Shown here piece after piece: positions 1 through 14,636 of a stretch of DNA of 37,994 nt. Below the pieces are notes generated by a model, which saw nothing but the letters and a program-made list of their open reading frames with translations, ran no database searches and was not told where the DNA came from. Positions within the stretch are counted from its first letter, which is position 1. The number at the start of each line of letters is the position of its first letter. The position numbers and the translations under genes are program-made. The stretch covers positions 8,971 to 46,964 of the forward strand of contig CAKKTI010000140.1 in the NCBI GenBank assembly GCA_920105805.1. The letters run 5' to 3'. This stretch comes from Condylostoma magnum (lineage: Eukaryota > Ciliophora > Heterotrichea > Heterotrichida > Condylostomatidae).

Positions 1-135
1 GGGGGAGGAGTCCTCAATGTACCGTTTATTTACTTAGGTGGAGGTGGGGGAGGAGTCCTTAATGTACTGTTTATTTAATTAGGTGGAGGTGGGGGAGGAC
101 TATTCAATGTACCGTTTATTTAATTAGGTGATCCC
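1..135. repeat. 45-nt coding minisatellite, three copies
   Basis: Units start at 1, 46 and 91 and are nearly identical over the G-rich core and the following AATGTACNGTTTATTT segment; the third diverges at its end. A further part-copy of the G-rich core lies at about 161-178. The period is a multiple of three, so the array adds 15-residue blocks to the minus-strand protein without shifting frame. The array may continue left of the window. Confidence 0.9.
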
Positions 136-588
136 AGTTGCTATTTTATTATCATATTAGGTGGAGGAGGGGGAGGACTTAAAAGAGGTCTAGATTGCTC
201 AATTGCTTTTACATCTGATTAGAATACTTAAGGACGAGAAAAGGAATGTGTTGGGGATACTGGAGGAGTTGGGGAAATTTGTACTACTGGAGAAGGGGTT
301 GCTTTTATGTTTTTTTAGTTCTGTTATTTACACTATTATAAGGTCTACTGTACAGGGTTTTTTTGCTTATATTTTCTTTTTCAATGTAGATCAATAGATT
401 TATTATCTTGTCTTAGATTTTCTATTTATTTTAAATATTTGGTAATTTACTTCTTCTGTTCTTTTAACTTATCATGCATTTTTGTAATTTGTTTTCGGGA
501 TTTTAAAACATAGGAAAAGTCTTATAAATCTTAGTTTTATTGTAGTATTGAGTTTAATTGCTTTATTACTTATAGTAACTCTTATCAT
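1..588 (-). CDS. Partial repeat-bearing protein, 5' part only
   Basis: Reading the minus strand from the ATG at 588 gives at least 196 residues with TAA/TAG as Gln and TGA as Trp, running off the left edge. The first ~100 residues are Lys/Arg/Ile-rich, then comes a Ser/Pro/Asn-rich stretch (for example NPFSSSTNFPNSSS), then a 15-residue tandem repeat of the form STQ(L/V)NK(R/Q)YI(E/K)(D/Q)SSP. The plus-strand reading of the same bases gives runs of Gly plus hydrophobic residues and looks like an antisense shadow. The ATG at 588 is the only in-frame Met I found between there and the divergent neighbour at 1062. I recognise no family. The repeat array suggests a low-complexity spacer or a surface or structural protein, but that is inference. 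Confidence 0.5.
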
Positions 589-1061
589 GCAGTTTAGCCT
601 GAGTGATTATCAACTGGAAATCTAGATAATTCAATTAAGATAGAATTAAATTGTGTCTTCTAATCAGAAATTTTAGAGTTTTTAAGGGCTTTTCCAAAGT
701 TGTAAAAGATAGATTAGTTTCAATAGTAATGCTTTATAACATTAAACCTATATGAAAAATACAATTTACTGATAATAGGGTGCAAAATCAAGTGACTAGT
801 GGTAGATAAAGTAACAATCTGTATTAGTTTGAATGTTTGACTTTGAGCTCTGTATATATCGTTTTAGTATATGATATAAATTATATGCAAAGCAATATAT
901 GTCAGGGAAAGATAGAATCCCTACTTAAGCATTAGGAAATAATGAGACATCTTTTTGATTATAAACAAATATGTAGTCTACCTAAAATTAGTAGTAATTT
1001 GGCAAAATATACTTAAATCAATACATTCTGTTTTTCTTTATTTACAAATTTTCAAATTTAA
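589..1061. other. Divergent intergenic region
   Basis: A+T-rich spacer between the minus-strand repeat protein and the plus-strand LRR gene, so it should hold both promoters. I see no motif, RNA gene or convincing ORF. Frames are open here on both strands, as everywhere in this window, but lack a suitable Met. Confidence 0.5.
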
Positions 1062-3191
1062 ATGTCATTTAATCCAGTGCGCCCATAAAGAAATATTTTC
1101 CTACATACTACAGAGAGGCATGGAGTAAATCTATCAAAAGCTATTGATAAATACAGTTTTGATGGATAAGCCCTGAATGTAAATTTTAAGCAAATTAAAC
1201 AAATAGATAATCTTCCTAATTAGTATCATTAGGCTATTAGAGTTTATTTATCATATAATAAACTTAGATCATTAAAAGGAATATAATAATTCAAAAATCT
1301 TATTCAATTGAATATAGATTATAACTTAATAGACGATTTAAATGAACTACTAAATATTTAAAATTCTATGAAATTAATATCAATTTCTTTAAAAGGTAAT
1401 CCAATAGGTAAGCATCCAAATATAATACCCATTCTATTAGACTTTTTCCCTTAATTAGAATGAATAAATGAATAAAAAATAGATTAAACTACTCTGAGTG
1501 ATATTTAGTAAGGATTTGATCTATAATAATACATAATACCTTTTCTTTTAAATTTAGGCTTTGAAATACAAAATATACAAAAATAAATAAGGAAAGTTTA
1601 GATGAGATTTGAAATGTATAGTAATTAATTAGCTTTAAATCAAGATAAACCTTATATTGAACAGATTATACGTTAAAACAATTAAATTCTAGTAAGCTTA
1701 AAGAATTTACCATAGTTGCCTAGATTGGTGGATAAAGATAAAATAAAGCCTTTTATGATAAAGAGATTAATTTAAAGTATATAGGGAATAATGGAAAATT
1801 AGTATATTGATTTACCTTAAGAATCTTTTAGAGTGTTTAAGTGATTGTTTTGTGAAATATTAATTAAATTATAAGAACTAGGAATCAAGGATCTTGAAGA
1901 GTTTCTAGCTAATGAAGCTTCAAAAATTGAGTAAGATTAAGACTAAGAAGCTTAATTTGAAATATAGTTAAGAATATTTTATCTTCTTATTCCCTAATAA
2001 GTCCAAAATAAGCATTAGAATCCATTTAATTCGAATATATTGGGATAAGGAGACATCTATCCTAATTTAAATACAAAACAAAGTGTACATAAAATAAAAT
2101 AAGAAATGATGCATAGAAAATTACCAGTATAATAGATAATATGTAAAAACTTTTGGGGTAGATAAAATATACAAGAATTTCCAGTTTTTATATAAAAATC
2201 ATATCTTGAAGTCCTGTATAATATCATTTTAGAGCAAATCAATCAATATTACACTTTATAAAGTGAATTAATTGAATTATTAGGTACAGATTTAGAAGAA
2301 TTTAATCTACCAAGCATTACTGATCCACCTTTATAATAAGTTGTAGAATAAAAGGAATAACTTTTAGAAGATGAACAAGAATAGAATAGTGTTTCATCTT
2401 CTGAAATACAAGATGAATAAGTAGAATATCCTATAGATTAGAACAAATAGTAGCATATTTATGATTCACCTAAATCAGTAAGATTTACATCCCCTGAAAA
2501 TGCAAGTACTACTGATTTAACGTCAAAAATCAACCAAAGTAATTATCAAAGCTAATAAATCAGCCCAAATTACGATAAATTTTTCACTTTTGATTTCACA
2601 AAATTACTGAAATTAGATTAATTAATAAGAAGATACTCTTTTAATCAGCCCTTCAGACTATTAATAACAACTAATAATAGAAGAAGAAGCCATAGACAAT
2701 CTAAAAGACATAATAAACTTCTTAATACATAAAAACATAAGATTCTAAAAACCAAGGAATCTATAAAGCCCTTTATACAACAAAATGTGTAAAAAAGGAG
2801 TACAAATTTAAAATTACAGGATAAAAGAATAACCAGAGCAAAATAATACGCAAATCATCGACTTAAACTCTAAACTTTCTACACCTGAAAGAAATTCCAG
2901 AAAAGTAGACTCCTGAGTAGATAAAGCCAAATAGAGCAACTATTAATGCCAAATTATACATCAAGAAGCTTACTAACTACTAGAAAAAGATCGCGTAACA
3001 AGACCATACAACAAGATATCCAATTAATCCAAAGAAAACTAAACAAAACAATCCATAGAAGCCAATAACACCACCACCACCCAGCTTAGCAATGCCAAAC
3101 CTGCGAGTAATTTTCGGCAAAAGAGCTAAGTAAAAAGATAAACACATTACACAGAGATTTTAGAAAACACAAGTCATCATTTCTTACATAG
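1062..3191 (+). CDS. Leucine-rich-repeat protein with long basic, low-complexity tail
   Basis: About 709 residues if it ends at TAG 3189-3191. Residues ~38-140 carry LRRs of the SDS22/centrosomal style (LSYNKLRSLKGIQQFKNL, then LNIDYNLIDDL, then ISLKGNPIG) followed by an LRR-cap-like segment ending FPQLEWINE, where the Trp is TGA. The rest is a helical region, a Glu/Gln-rich acidic stretch, and a basic C-terminus with a His run near residue 680. LRR plus cap plus low-complexity tail is common in axonemal and basal-body proteins such as the CEP97/LRRC classes, so a cytoskeletal role is a reasonable guess only. The first in-frame TGA downstream is at 3228-3230, but that reading would overlap conserved Mpv17 codons on the other strand. 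Confidence 0.75.
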
Positions 3192-3206
3192 TTAACAGTT
3201 CATTAA

Positions 3207-3764
3207 CTAAGCAATTCTTTGCATATATGAAATAAAAGTGTTGTAGAAAATGCCGATTGAATTTACCACCATCACTTGATGCTTGATTGGAACGTATTTA
3301 AAGTTCATGAATTGTGCAGCCGGCCAAACGCTCATGTCTACGATGAAAGTTGGGAAGAACTCAGATTTAATCTTCTCTCTTGCAATTTCTAGGTCGTGTC
3401 CGTCCATCAGGGTTATTCCTGTAAAAAAGGCTAGTATATAGAACGGACTCATTACAAATTAATCTACTGCAACCCTAGCGGCAATGCCTACTGTATCCGA
3501 GCGTTTGACAATCCAGGGTAGGAAGCTGCTGTACCAGTAGTGAAATACTGTGCCAGCCATTGCTCCAAACACTGCTTTGTTAATAGTTTGCTGAAAGTCG
3601 TAAGAGAGCGAGAAAGTCTCTTTGTTTTTCTAGCAGAAAAGATATTAACAAATCACATCACCAACGCTGTAGATAAAGGAGGTTGTAATAGATTTTGTTA
3701 TAACTGGATAGTTTTCCAGTTATTGTAGATAAATATTTGAAAGTTTGCTAAACCAAAGGGCCAT
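3207..3764 (-). CDS. Mpv17/PMP22 family membrane protein
   Basis: 185 residues from ATG 3764 to TAG 3207-3209, close to the usual ~180 for the family. The N-terminus (YLQQLENYPVITKSITTS) matches the family's W..Y...L...P..T pattern. The central GDVICQ is the classic GD.(I/V).Q motif, and the C-terminal signature VWPAAQFMNFKYVPIKHQV followed by VNSIGIFYNTFISYM is diagnostic. Family members have four membrane segments and sit in the mitochondrial inner membrane or peroxisomes, acting as pores or in organelle maintenance; which organelle cannot be told here. Reading through TAG gives 10 more residues to tandem TGA TGA at 3174-3179, less likely because the family normally ends here. It faces the LRR gene tail to tail with 15 nt between their inferred stops. 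Confidence 0.92.
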
Positions 3765-4135
3765 TTTTTATGTTTATACGTCATGATTTCAAATTATGTT
3801 TTTAGAAGATTGTATAATTGGTTATTGAGGAAAAAATAAGGAAATGCATTATGGATTACTAATCAGAATTTTATTTCAGATATTTTTGTTATTTTAATTT
3901 GTGTGTGATGTAGTAGTTAATGTTTTCTTGGCTTTCTGATACCATTTTTCTGTTCTTAATTTTCAAATTTGAGCAGTTACAAATATTAATATGGACTTTG
4001 AAATAAAAAAGGATTTTCACCCTTTTACAAACTGAAAAAGATTTGGATAATTATGATTTAAATTAGACAAACGCACATTTATTGTTGACTAAATTAATCT
4101 AAAATGAATACAATTTATAAAAACACATAACTACT
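3765..4135. other. Intergenic region
   Basis: 371 nt between the Mpv17 start and the end of the CDPK gene, both on the minus strand. Two different minus-strand frames here look superficially protein-like (for example a 70-odd codon ORF ending in TGA), which illustrates why openness is not informative with this code. I support no gene. Confidence 0.4.
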
Positions 4136-8728
<4,593 letters not shown>

Positions 8729-8731
8729 GTT

Positions 8732-9097
8732 ATTTTATATTAAAGATTTATAAGAATTTGATTATCTTAATATAGTTAGCGTATTTCCTATTACATCTTT
8801 TGCTTCTTTCTACTTATTCAATTTATAGTAAATTTTACTTTATCAAGAGCTGTAATGAGGAAACTTAAATCTTTTAATAATCAAATTTTAAAATTTATTG
8901 ATCTTATGTATTAAAGAGCTTATAATTTGTTATAATAATGGATAATGAGTAGCTTTGCAAGTAGTACATCTTTTATAATTAACATATCATTATTTCCCTA
9001 ATAGTAATTATTCAAAATATATTTTACCAATTGTATAAAAGTATGCTTTATTCAAGCTAATTTTGATATGTAAGTTTACAGTTTAATTGCTATTCAT
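8732..9097 (-). other. In-frame upstream extension of the CDPK ORF
   Basis: From an ATG at 9097 the minus frame runs 123 codons directly into the CDPK ATG at 8728, with TAA three codons before that ATG. The sequence looks fairly protein-like, with a Cys pair (RCTTCKATH) and a TPR-helix-like stretch (KIYYKLNKQKEAKDVIGNT). It could be an N-terminal extension, a separate small gene ending at that TAA, or non-coding. The MGACSCF lipidation-type start downstream and the tiny gap argue for leader sequence, but I cannot exclude the extension. Confidence 0.3.
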
Positions 9098-9266
9098 TGA
9101 AATGATTTAAAACTATCTTTAATTATAAAATGTAATAAATATAGCTTAAAATACAAATTAAATGCTTAGATAAAAACCAAATAACAGCATTTAATATAGC
9201 AATATTTAAAATAATTACATCTTTCTTTCTAAACTTAATATTTCGGAGTCCTTATTGACTTAAATC
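9098..9266. other. Short A+T-rich spacer
   Basis: No supported feature. Confidence 0.4.
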
Positions 9267-9485
9267 ATGTTTATGGCTAATAGAAACTCATTAAAATATA
9301 CAAGAATATTAGTTGCTGTTAATAAAAATCTTACAATATCTTAATGTCATTTTTAACTAACTATTATTAAATCTAACTTATAGCAAATACTTTTGATTTA
9401 AGTCTTGGATGCATATTTTTAATCTACCGATGAATAAACTAAATAAATGATCATAGGAAGATATGATAAAGGTTAAAGATAATGA
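9267..9485 (+). CDS. Possible 72-aa ORF, unknown
   Basis: ATG 9267 to TGA 9483-9485, beginning MFMANRNSLKYTRILV. It ends 7 nt before the convergent ORF at 9493, a spacing seen between surer convergent pairs in this window. No family resemblance, and composition is not decisive, so it may be chance. Confidence 0.2.
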
Positions 9486-9492
9486 GCGCTAT

Positions 9493-9940
9493 TCATTGAC
9501 AGGAAAAGTAGTAAAACCATATGGTAAATATAATGGGTACTTTACCCGACCCCTCTTTTAGAGTAATTTTATTCTTTAATAAAAGTTTAATGAAATTCAG
9601 AAAGAAATAAAAAACCATTGAATAGAATACTAAATTATTAAAAGATATAACATCCTGTGCATTTTGTATTGCTATTGTTTTTGTTTGAGGGGTGTTATCT
9701 TCTTTTTTATTATAAGACATTAGAATAATTATTTTAATCATTATCCTTTATATTGTAATACTTTTGATTTAAACCTTTCGGGGAACTTTAATTTAAAATT
9801 TGTCTAAGCGCTCCTGGGCCTTAAGGCAGGTCATCAATTTGATATTATCACGATCCTTACTCCTTTATTACCGGCTGGACATCTAAGTAGGATTAGTGCA
9901 ATTCAACTATTGTTGACCCTTTAAAGCTTATTTAGTCCAT
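9493..9940 (-). CDS. Small putative membrane protein, possibly two exons
   Basis: Two minus-strand frames look coding. The first starts at ATG 9940 (MDQISFKGSTIVELHQSYLD, then DDLPQGPGALRQILNQSS), about 60 residues. The second covers ~9741-9493 in another frame, with a polar stretch (MSYNKKEDNTPQTKT), a membrane segment (LVFYSMVFYFFLNFIKLLL), a second hydrophobic patch (VPIIFTIWFYYFSC) and TGA. Removing the 16 nt 9746-9761, which begin GT and end AG on this strand, joins them into 143 residues. Alternatively these are two overlapping ORFs, or only the second is a gene (from ATG 9717). I recognise no family. Confidence 0.35.
9746..9761 (-). other. Candidate 16-nt intron
   Basis: On the minus strand this is GTATTACAATATAAAG. 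Its length gives exactly the frame change needed to join the two ORFs around it, and heterotrich ciliates such as Stentor and Blepharisma are known for 15-16-nt introns. It is the only intron I can propose in the window; evidence is frame and GT/AG ends only. Confidence 0.25.
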
Positions 9941-10018
9941 TTTATTAATCAAATATAAGTAATTCTAAAATAAGATATACAGTCTAATAAGTTAGTTATA
10001 TGCAAGGCAGCAATAAGG

Positions 10019-10354
10019 ATGGAAAGTGTAGAAGTTGTATTAGAATATTAACTCTTACATGGTTTTAGTCACTTATTAATACATCTATACCAAATTAACC
10101 ATAAGAATCGAAGAGTATTTTAACTAAGAAATCTAAGGAATAAGTTATATGAAAGCTATATAAATATATAAAGCTATGCTATCTCATTCTTTTACGTAAA
10201 ATATCTAATTTAAAATCCCAGTAGATATTTTATCTCTAACACACATATTTTTAGTAATTTAAGTATCACTATTTAAAGATACATAATAAAAGAGAGTTTA
10301 AAGAAAAACTATAATTTAGTTATTATCCAAATACTAAAATTAAGTAAGCTATGA
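10019..10354 (+). CDS. Possible 111-aa ORF, unknown
   Basis: ATG 10019 opens a frame beginning MESVEVVLEYQLLHGFSHLL and continuing with Arg/Lys/Leu-rich helical sequence (NRRVFQLRNLRNKLYESYI). The first TGA is 10352-10354, with several earlier TAA/TAG that could end it. It would be divergent from the ORF at 9940 with 78 nt between starts, similar to the 20731/20824 pair, and convergent on the ankyrin pseudokinase. The second half looks less coding. Low confidence. Confidence 0.25.
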
Positions 10355-11827
10355 TAACTATTGTAAATTATTGAGTTGCAGTTTGTATAAGTTTCGAATT
10401 AAGGTTTATAAGGACACTCTTTTACTCGGTATAAGATCAAGGCATTTTAATATCAGCTTAGGTATTTATGGATTATGTATTCCCGATGATTCTAAAAGCG
10501 TGTGAATTACATTAGATTAAGGCATGCTCTACAACTTCTGTTAAGTAAATATATATAACATTATCATCCCAAAATTCCATATTTACGATTTAGAGCCAAT
10601 CTTTTAATCTTTACTTGTTTATAAGACTTCAGGACTTAAAAATGCGGAATTATCTTCATTTATGCATTTTTTCAGATTCTTTATGAATCCTTATTTACCT
10701 TTAGAAGGATAGTCTAAATTAATAAGCCTTACTACATATTAAGTATTTATCAAAATGTTTCTTGGAGATAAATTGTATATAGTTTATCCAATGTTCTATA
10801 AAGCTAGCATTGCCCTAGCTAGATTATAGCAAATCTTAACTTTATTGCGATATCCAATAGATAGCTTTAATGATTCCTAAAGAGATTTACCAGAGAAAAA
10901 CTTAAAAACGCCTGCTGTAAAAGTAATTCCAAAACAAACTCCTTTCAGCTAACAGACAACTTTATTATCAATCTCCTTCATATTTTGAATATAATTTCTC
11001 ATCAATTCCTAAGCCACTTTATTCGCATTATGTTTAGCTTTCTTTATTACAACATGTTTTCCCTTATAAACTCCTTTCTACACTTCAAAGTTATTACACT
11101 TATGCAGTAACTTGACTATAATCAAATTTTAAAACGGTATACATTTAAAACTCTGCAGCCCTTAAAAGGTGGCATCAACACTAAGTGCTTATCTATTATG
11201 AACTCCCCTTGATGTTCTTATAATTTAGCTACTACTCAGCCCAACCCCAGCTCCTAGTTCAAAACTACTCTCAGAATCTAAGCTTGGCCTATACGTTTAC
11301 AGTACATTTTCACTATCGTCAAATTAATCCAGTACAATCTAAGCAACTTGGGAGTACTCAGAAAACTAGTTAGACTAGGCTAAGTCAAAAACTGTCTATT
11401 AGCTATGATTCCTGATAAAAGGACTGCAATTGTTATTGATCAATATTTCAATCATTCTAGTGTTATTCTTTGCAAAGGCCATGTGTAATGCTGTGATTCC
11501 ATAATCATCCTATGCGTTTTTTAATGTCTCGTTATTTGCATAATGTTTGAGTAATCATTCAGCAAGATCATAATTCTCCAAGAATACTGCCAAATGGAGA
11601 GACGTCTGACTGAAAGAAAGCGGAGGTATTATTAATGCATTATGTTATATAAGAATTTTGATATAAGGAAGGTTGCCATCGTATAAGGCCCTTCTCAGTA
11701 AGGTTTCTCCTTTTGGGTTTAATTCGTTTATATTGTGGCCCAATTGGATTAGTTTTAGTAAAATTTCTGAGTTGTTTAGACTTAGACACTCGTGAATTGA
11801 AATTTTATCAACTTGCTAGTTTCCCAT
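10349..11827 (-). CDS. Ankyrin-repeat pseudokinase (ILK/TKL-like architecture)
   Basis: 492 residues from ATG 11827 to TAG 10349-10351; two earlier or later stops are possible, the next TGA being 10184-10186. Residues ~10-175 hold about four ankyrin repeats (NELNPKGETLLRRALYDGN; SQTSLHLAVFLENYDLAEW with Trp as TGA; DDYGITALHMAFAKNNT). Residues ~250-490 are a kinase-like fold: VVIKKA keeps the ATP-site lysine (~262), but the catalytic loop reads IYNLSPRNIL, giving Asn for the HRD aspartate (~352), and the DFG position reads LDYP. The tail IPSKRVSLQTLIRNL fits the kinase C-terminal region. This arrangement recalls integrin-linked kinase, where the kinase domain is a scaffold. Loss of catalysis is inferred from the missing Asp. 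Confidence 0.82.
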
Positions 11828-11980
11828 TTTTTAATTTTATGTTATTAAAAGATTGAGGTTGATCTATGCTAGTTTTAGCAACTATTGAATGAATTAGTTG
11901 GGAACATCTTTGATATAATTATTATGCATAAAGTATTATACAAATTATGTGTATGATACCTTTATTACTGTTTAATTATT

Positions 11981-13234
11981 ATGCATATTACAGATAAAAT
12001 ATCAGAAAAACACTGTATTACTTTTGATAGAAAGATGTAGAAAAAGTTTAGTTTACACAATTTCGCAAACAGCATAAGCAAACTAGACTGCACAACAAAA
12101 CTGATAAAAAAGGTTTAATTACGCAATAACACAAAAGATCAATTAACTTTTATAAGAACATAAACATTTAAAAATCTAGTATTAAATCAAGATAAAGATT
12201 AAAAGCTCTAAAGAAAAAATAGTAATTAGCCCATGTATAATGAACAAAGAGTATAGATATTTAAAATAGTTCCAAGTAAATAGTAGAATTTACTATACGG
12301 AATACCTTATCAACGCTATAATAAGTATTTGATGTAGGATATAAAATTTTAGCCAGTTATAATTGAAAATGAGCTCAAAATGTTAATAGATAAGCTGTAT
12401 AGATGTAAGGATGAGATGGATAACATTAATTTTAGGTAAATATTCACTAACATACAAATCGAAAATTAGCAAAGATTTAACTATAAATTAGAGCAAACAA
12501 TGGGCCTTATGAGGGAAATAGCTTAAATTATACTGCCCAAGCCTGGACCAGAAGCTTTAAAGTTCCCAAAATTGCCTGATGAAAGTGTAGTTGACAATGA
12601 AGTGCATTGCTATCGTAAAAACTTTAGATACTTGTGCAGATCTTTATAGTCCCTAATTTCCTATTCTAACTAATATCATTTCAAAAGGCAATAAAAGGGA
12701 TAGAAAGTGCAACTTCTAGATCCCTAAACAAATTAGGTATTGATACAGTATTTTGGAAGATTAAGGTTGCAAATTAATGAACTGTTATAGGAAGTTGAGT
12801 TTCATACGAAAAATTAAATTGAAAAGTATCAGTGACTTAAAAAATCAATAGAGATTGGCAAAGGTTCAAAGTTTTTGCATAACTAAGATCCCAGATTAAG
12901 AAAATAAATCTATAACACTTTATCACTAGGTAAAAAGATCATATAGCCTATTAGATAGAATGGTAGATCATAGAGTATTGCTAATACGAGATAAATGCAT
13001 GAAAAAACTCCTAAAAATATAGATAGGAAAAGTTGTGAAAATTTTAATGAATTTAGTAATTTTTCTAATATTTCTGACAATGCTGAGATTAAAAGCATTC
13101 CAAAGCCAAAAAAGAGTTATCTGAATCCTTAGTAAAAATCAGTGAGTAATGCTCTAAAAATAGCCAAAAATGTTTCGAAGTAGGCTTCTTTAGTATTTAA
13201 GCTGCGTAAAATGAATCTGTCAAAGTTAGTATAA
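11981..13234 (+). CDS. Unknown protein, helical, 417 aa
   Basis: ATG 11981 (MHITDKISEKHCITFDRKMQ), with Met 12035 also possible. The sequence is polar and coding-like throughout: a basic N-terminus, a helical middle (LKMLIDKLYRCKDEMDNIN), a Pro-rich turn (LPKPGPEALKFPKLPDE), coiled-coil-prone helices, and a Ser/Asn/Lys-rich tail. The in-frame TGA after GLN in YQWLKK reads as Trp. It must end at TAA TAA 13232-13237: no TGA follows in this phase before it runs antisense through the conserved phosphatase. That makes it one of the clearest cases of TAA as stop here. Its start is 153 nt from the divergent ankyrin pseudokinase start. No family recognised; it may be ciliate-specific. Confidence 0.7.
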
Positions 13235-13348
13235 TAATTACTTATGTAAATAGTCTCCTTAAGATGTATTTAATAATTTAGTCATACAATAACAATTCTA
13301 CTACATAACAACCCTATACACTTTCTACTTTAATCCATTTTATAAATC

Positions 13349-14266
13349 TCACAAAAAATACTCAACCTTCTGCAAATTAGGAGGATCTGGTCTATTTTCC
13401 GCTGCTTTAAACACTTCAAACTCATAATCTCTCTCTTCCTTAATAATCATAAACGATGCATCATTCCCGCAATGATAACAGTAATTGGGAGCAGATCACA
13501 CAGTTACTAGATCATTATTAAAGTAAAATTAGTACCCGCTCATTACTAATTAATGCGACCTTATTAGCAATTCTGTGTCATTTTGCCTATGTCACTTTCT
13601 TAAGGCCTGCACTCCAAATAAATGCCCAGCCCCTCTTGTACTTTACACCCAATCTGGTTATGTCTCATCCGGGTCAGATCACACAAGATCACTAATAGGC
13701 CCGCTTCCAGGAATTTCCTTAAACCTTACTAAGTTTTAAACATCGTCAATTGTTCTGAGATTAGGGGACAATCCGCCGTGGAAACATGCATATTAATGAT
13801 TAATCAATGCTCCTAGGGATAAATAATCAAAAATTTCCATACAGAGCTTCCAGATATTTACATTTCCATAGCGTCTGAGGCATTCTTCGTAGAAACCATA
13901 TACTTATGTAAGGCCTCTACTCTCGTGGTTTCCTCTGAGTAAATGGATTCTTGAGGGATACTTGATCTTTAGAGATAAAAGAAGTAAGAAAGTTTAGAGA
14001 CTGTAGTATCCTCTATCTACATAATCTCCTAAAAATAAGTACTGGGTGTCAGGGACATATCCGCCTAGCTTGAAAATTTCAAGGAGATCGTAGAATTAGC
14101 CATGGATGTCACCGCAGACTATTATCGGAGATTATAAAGAAATCATGTTTGGGTCTTGCTCAAGTACTTCTTTACCAGTCTCTACTAGAACTTAGACCAC
14201 GATTTCGGAAGGGGCTTAGCATTTGTAAAGCTCCTCTATACATTAATCTATATCAAAATCTGACAT
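13349..14266 (-). CDS. Serine/threonine protein phosphatase catalytic subunit, PP2A class (PP4-like)
   Basis: 305 residues, the normal PP4/PP6 length. All metal and phosphate motifs are present: GDIHGQF (~52-58, Gln by TAA), GDYVDRG (~80-86), GNHE (~112-115), [18 protein letters not shown] and [13 protein letters not shown]. Trp in DLVWSDP and VWSAPNYC is TGA. The C-terminus is YFL then TGA, the methylated leucine end of the PP2A/PP4/PP6 group, so TGA really is a stop here. [16 protein letters not shown] and [12 protein letters not shown] resemble PP4 more than PP6 or PP2A, but the subfamily is not certain. In PP4 the enzyme acts with regulatory subunits in centrosome, DNA-damage and splicing control. 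It lies tail to tail with the 11981 gene. Confidence 0.95.
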
Positions 14267-14636
14267 TTTCGATTGTTTTTTGGTGTATTGAAACAAATTT
14301 TTAGAAGATTTAACACTTTAAAGTGAACATAAGGCATTAATACGTATAATTATTGGTATTATAGTGCATAGCTTTATATAAGAGAGCAAAACTTATTAAT
14401 AATAGATTGTGTTAAGGGAAAAGTTATTATCAACATAAGATAATTTATATATAATTCATAATTCAAAGCCTCATTTACTAAGTTTTAGTAAGTTAAACCT
14501 GTTGCATCTAAAGCAGTCCACTCAGCCCGTTTAGCTTTCATAATTAACCCAGTGTAGTAATAGTTTAAATCTAAGCTCATAAGAGGCTTTAGTCATATCA
14601 ACTTAAGAAATAATAATTTTTCTTAACGCCATTAAA
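14267..14636. other. Divergent intergenic region
   Basis: 370 nt between the phosphatase and the CK1-like kinase starts. A+T-rich; should hold two promoters. I checked for tRNA-like T-arm sequence and saw none. Confidence 0.45.

Noticed and set aside
1-397. Plus-strand Gly-rich ORF across the G-rich repeats
   Set aside because: Its composition past the repeats is Cys/Phe/Tyr-rich and unnatural, while the minus strand reads as ordinary Ser/Pro/Asn sequence.
3942-4086. Small minus-strand ORFs in the 3765-4135 gap
   Set aside because: Two overlapping frames look equally coding and neither has family support; openness carries no weight in this code.
13142-13163. 22-nt intron (GTGAGT...TAG) that would bring the 417-aa gene to a TGA
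   Set aside because: Unnecessary if TAA is a stop, which other genes require; similar 22-mers occur by chance elsewhere, for example near the MORN 3' end.
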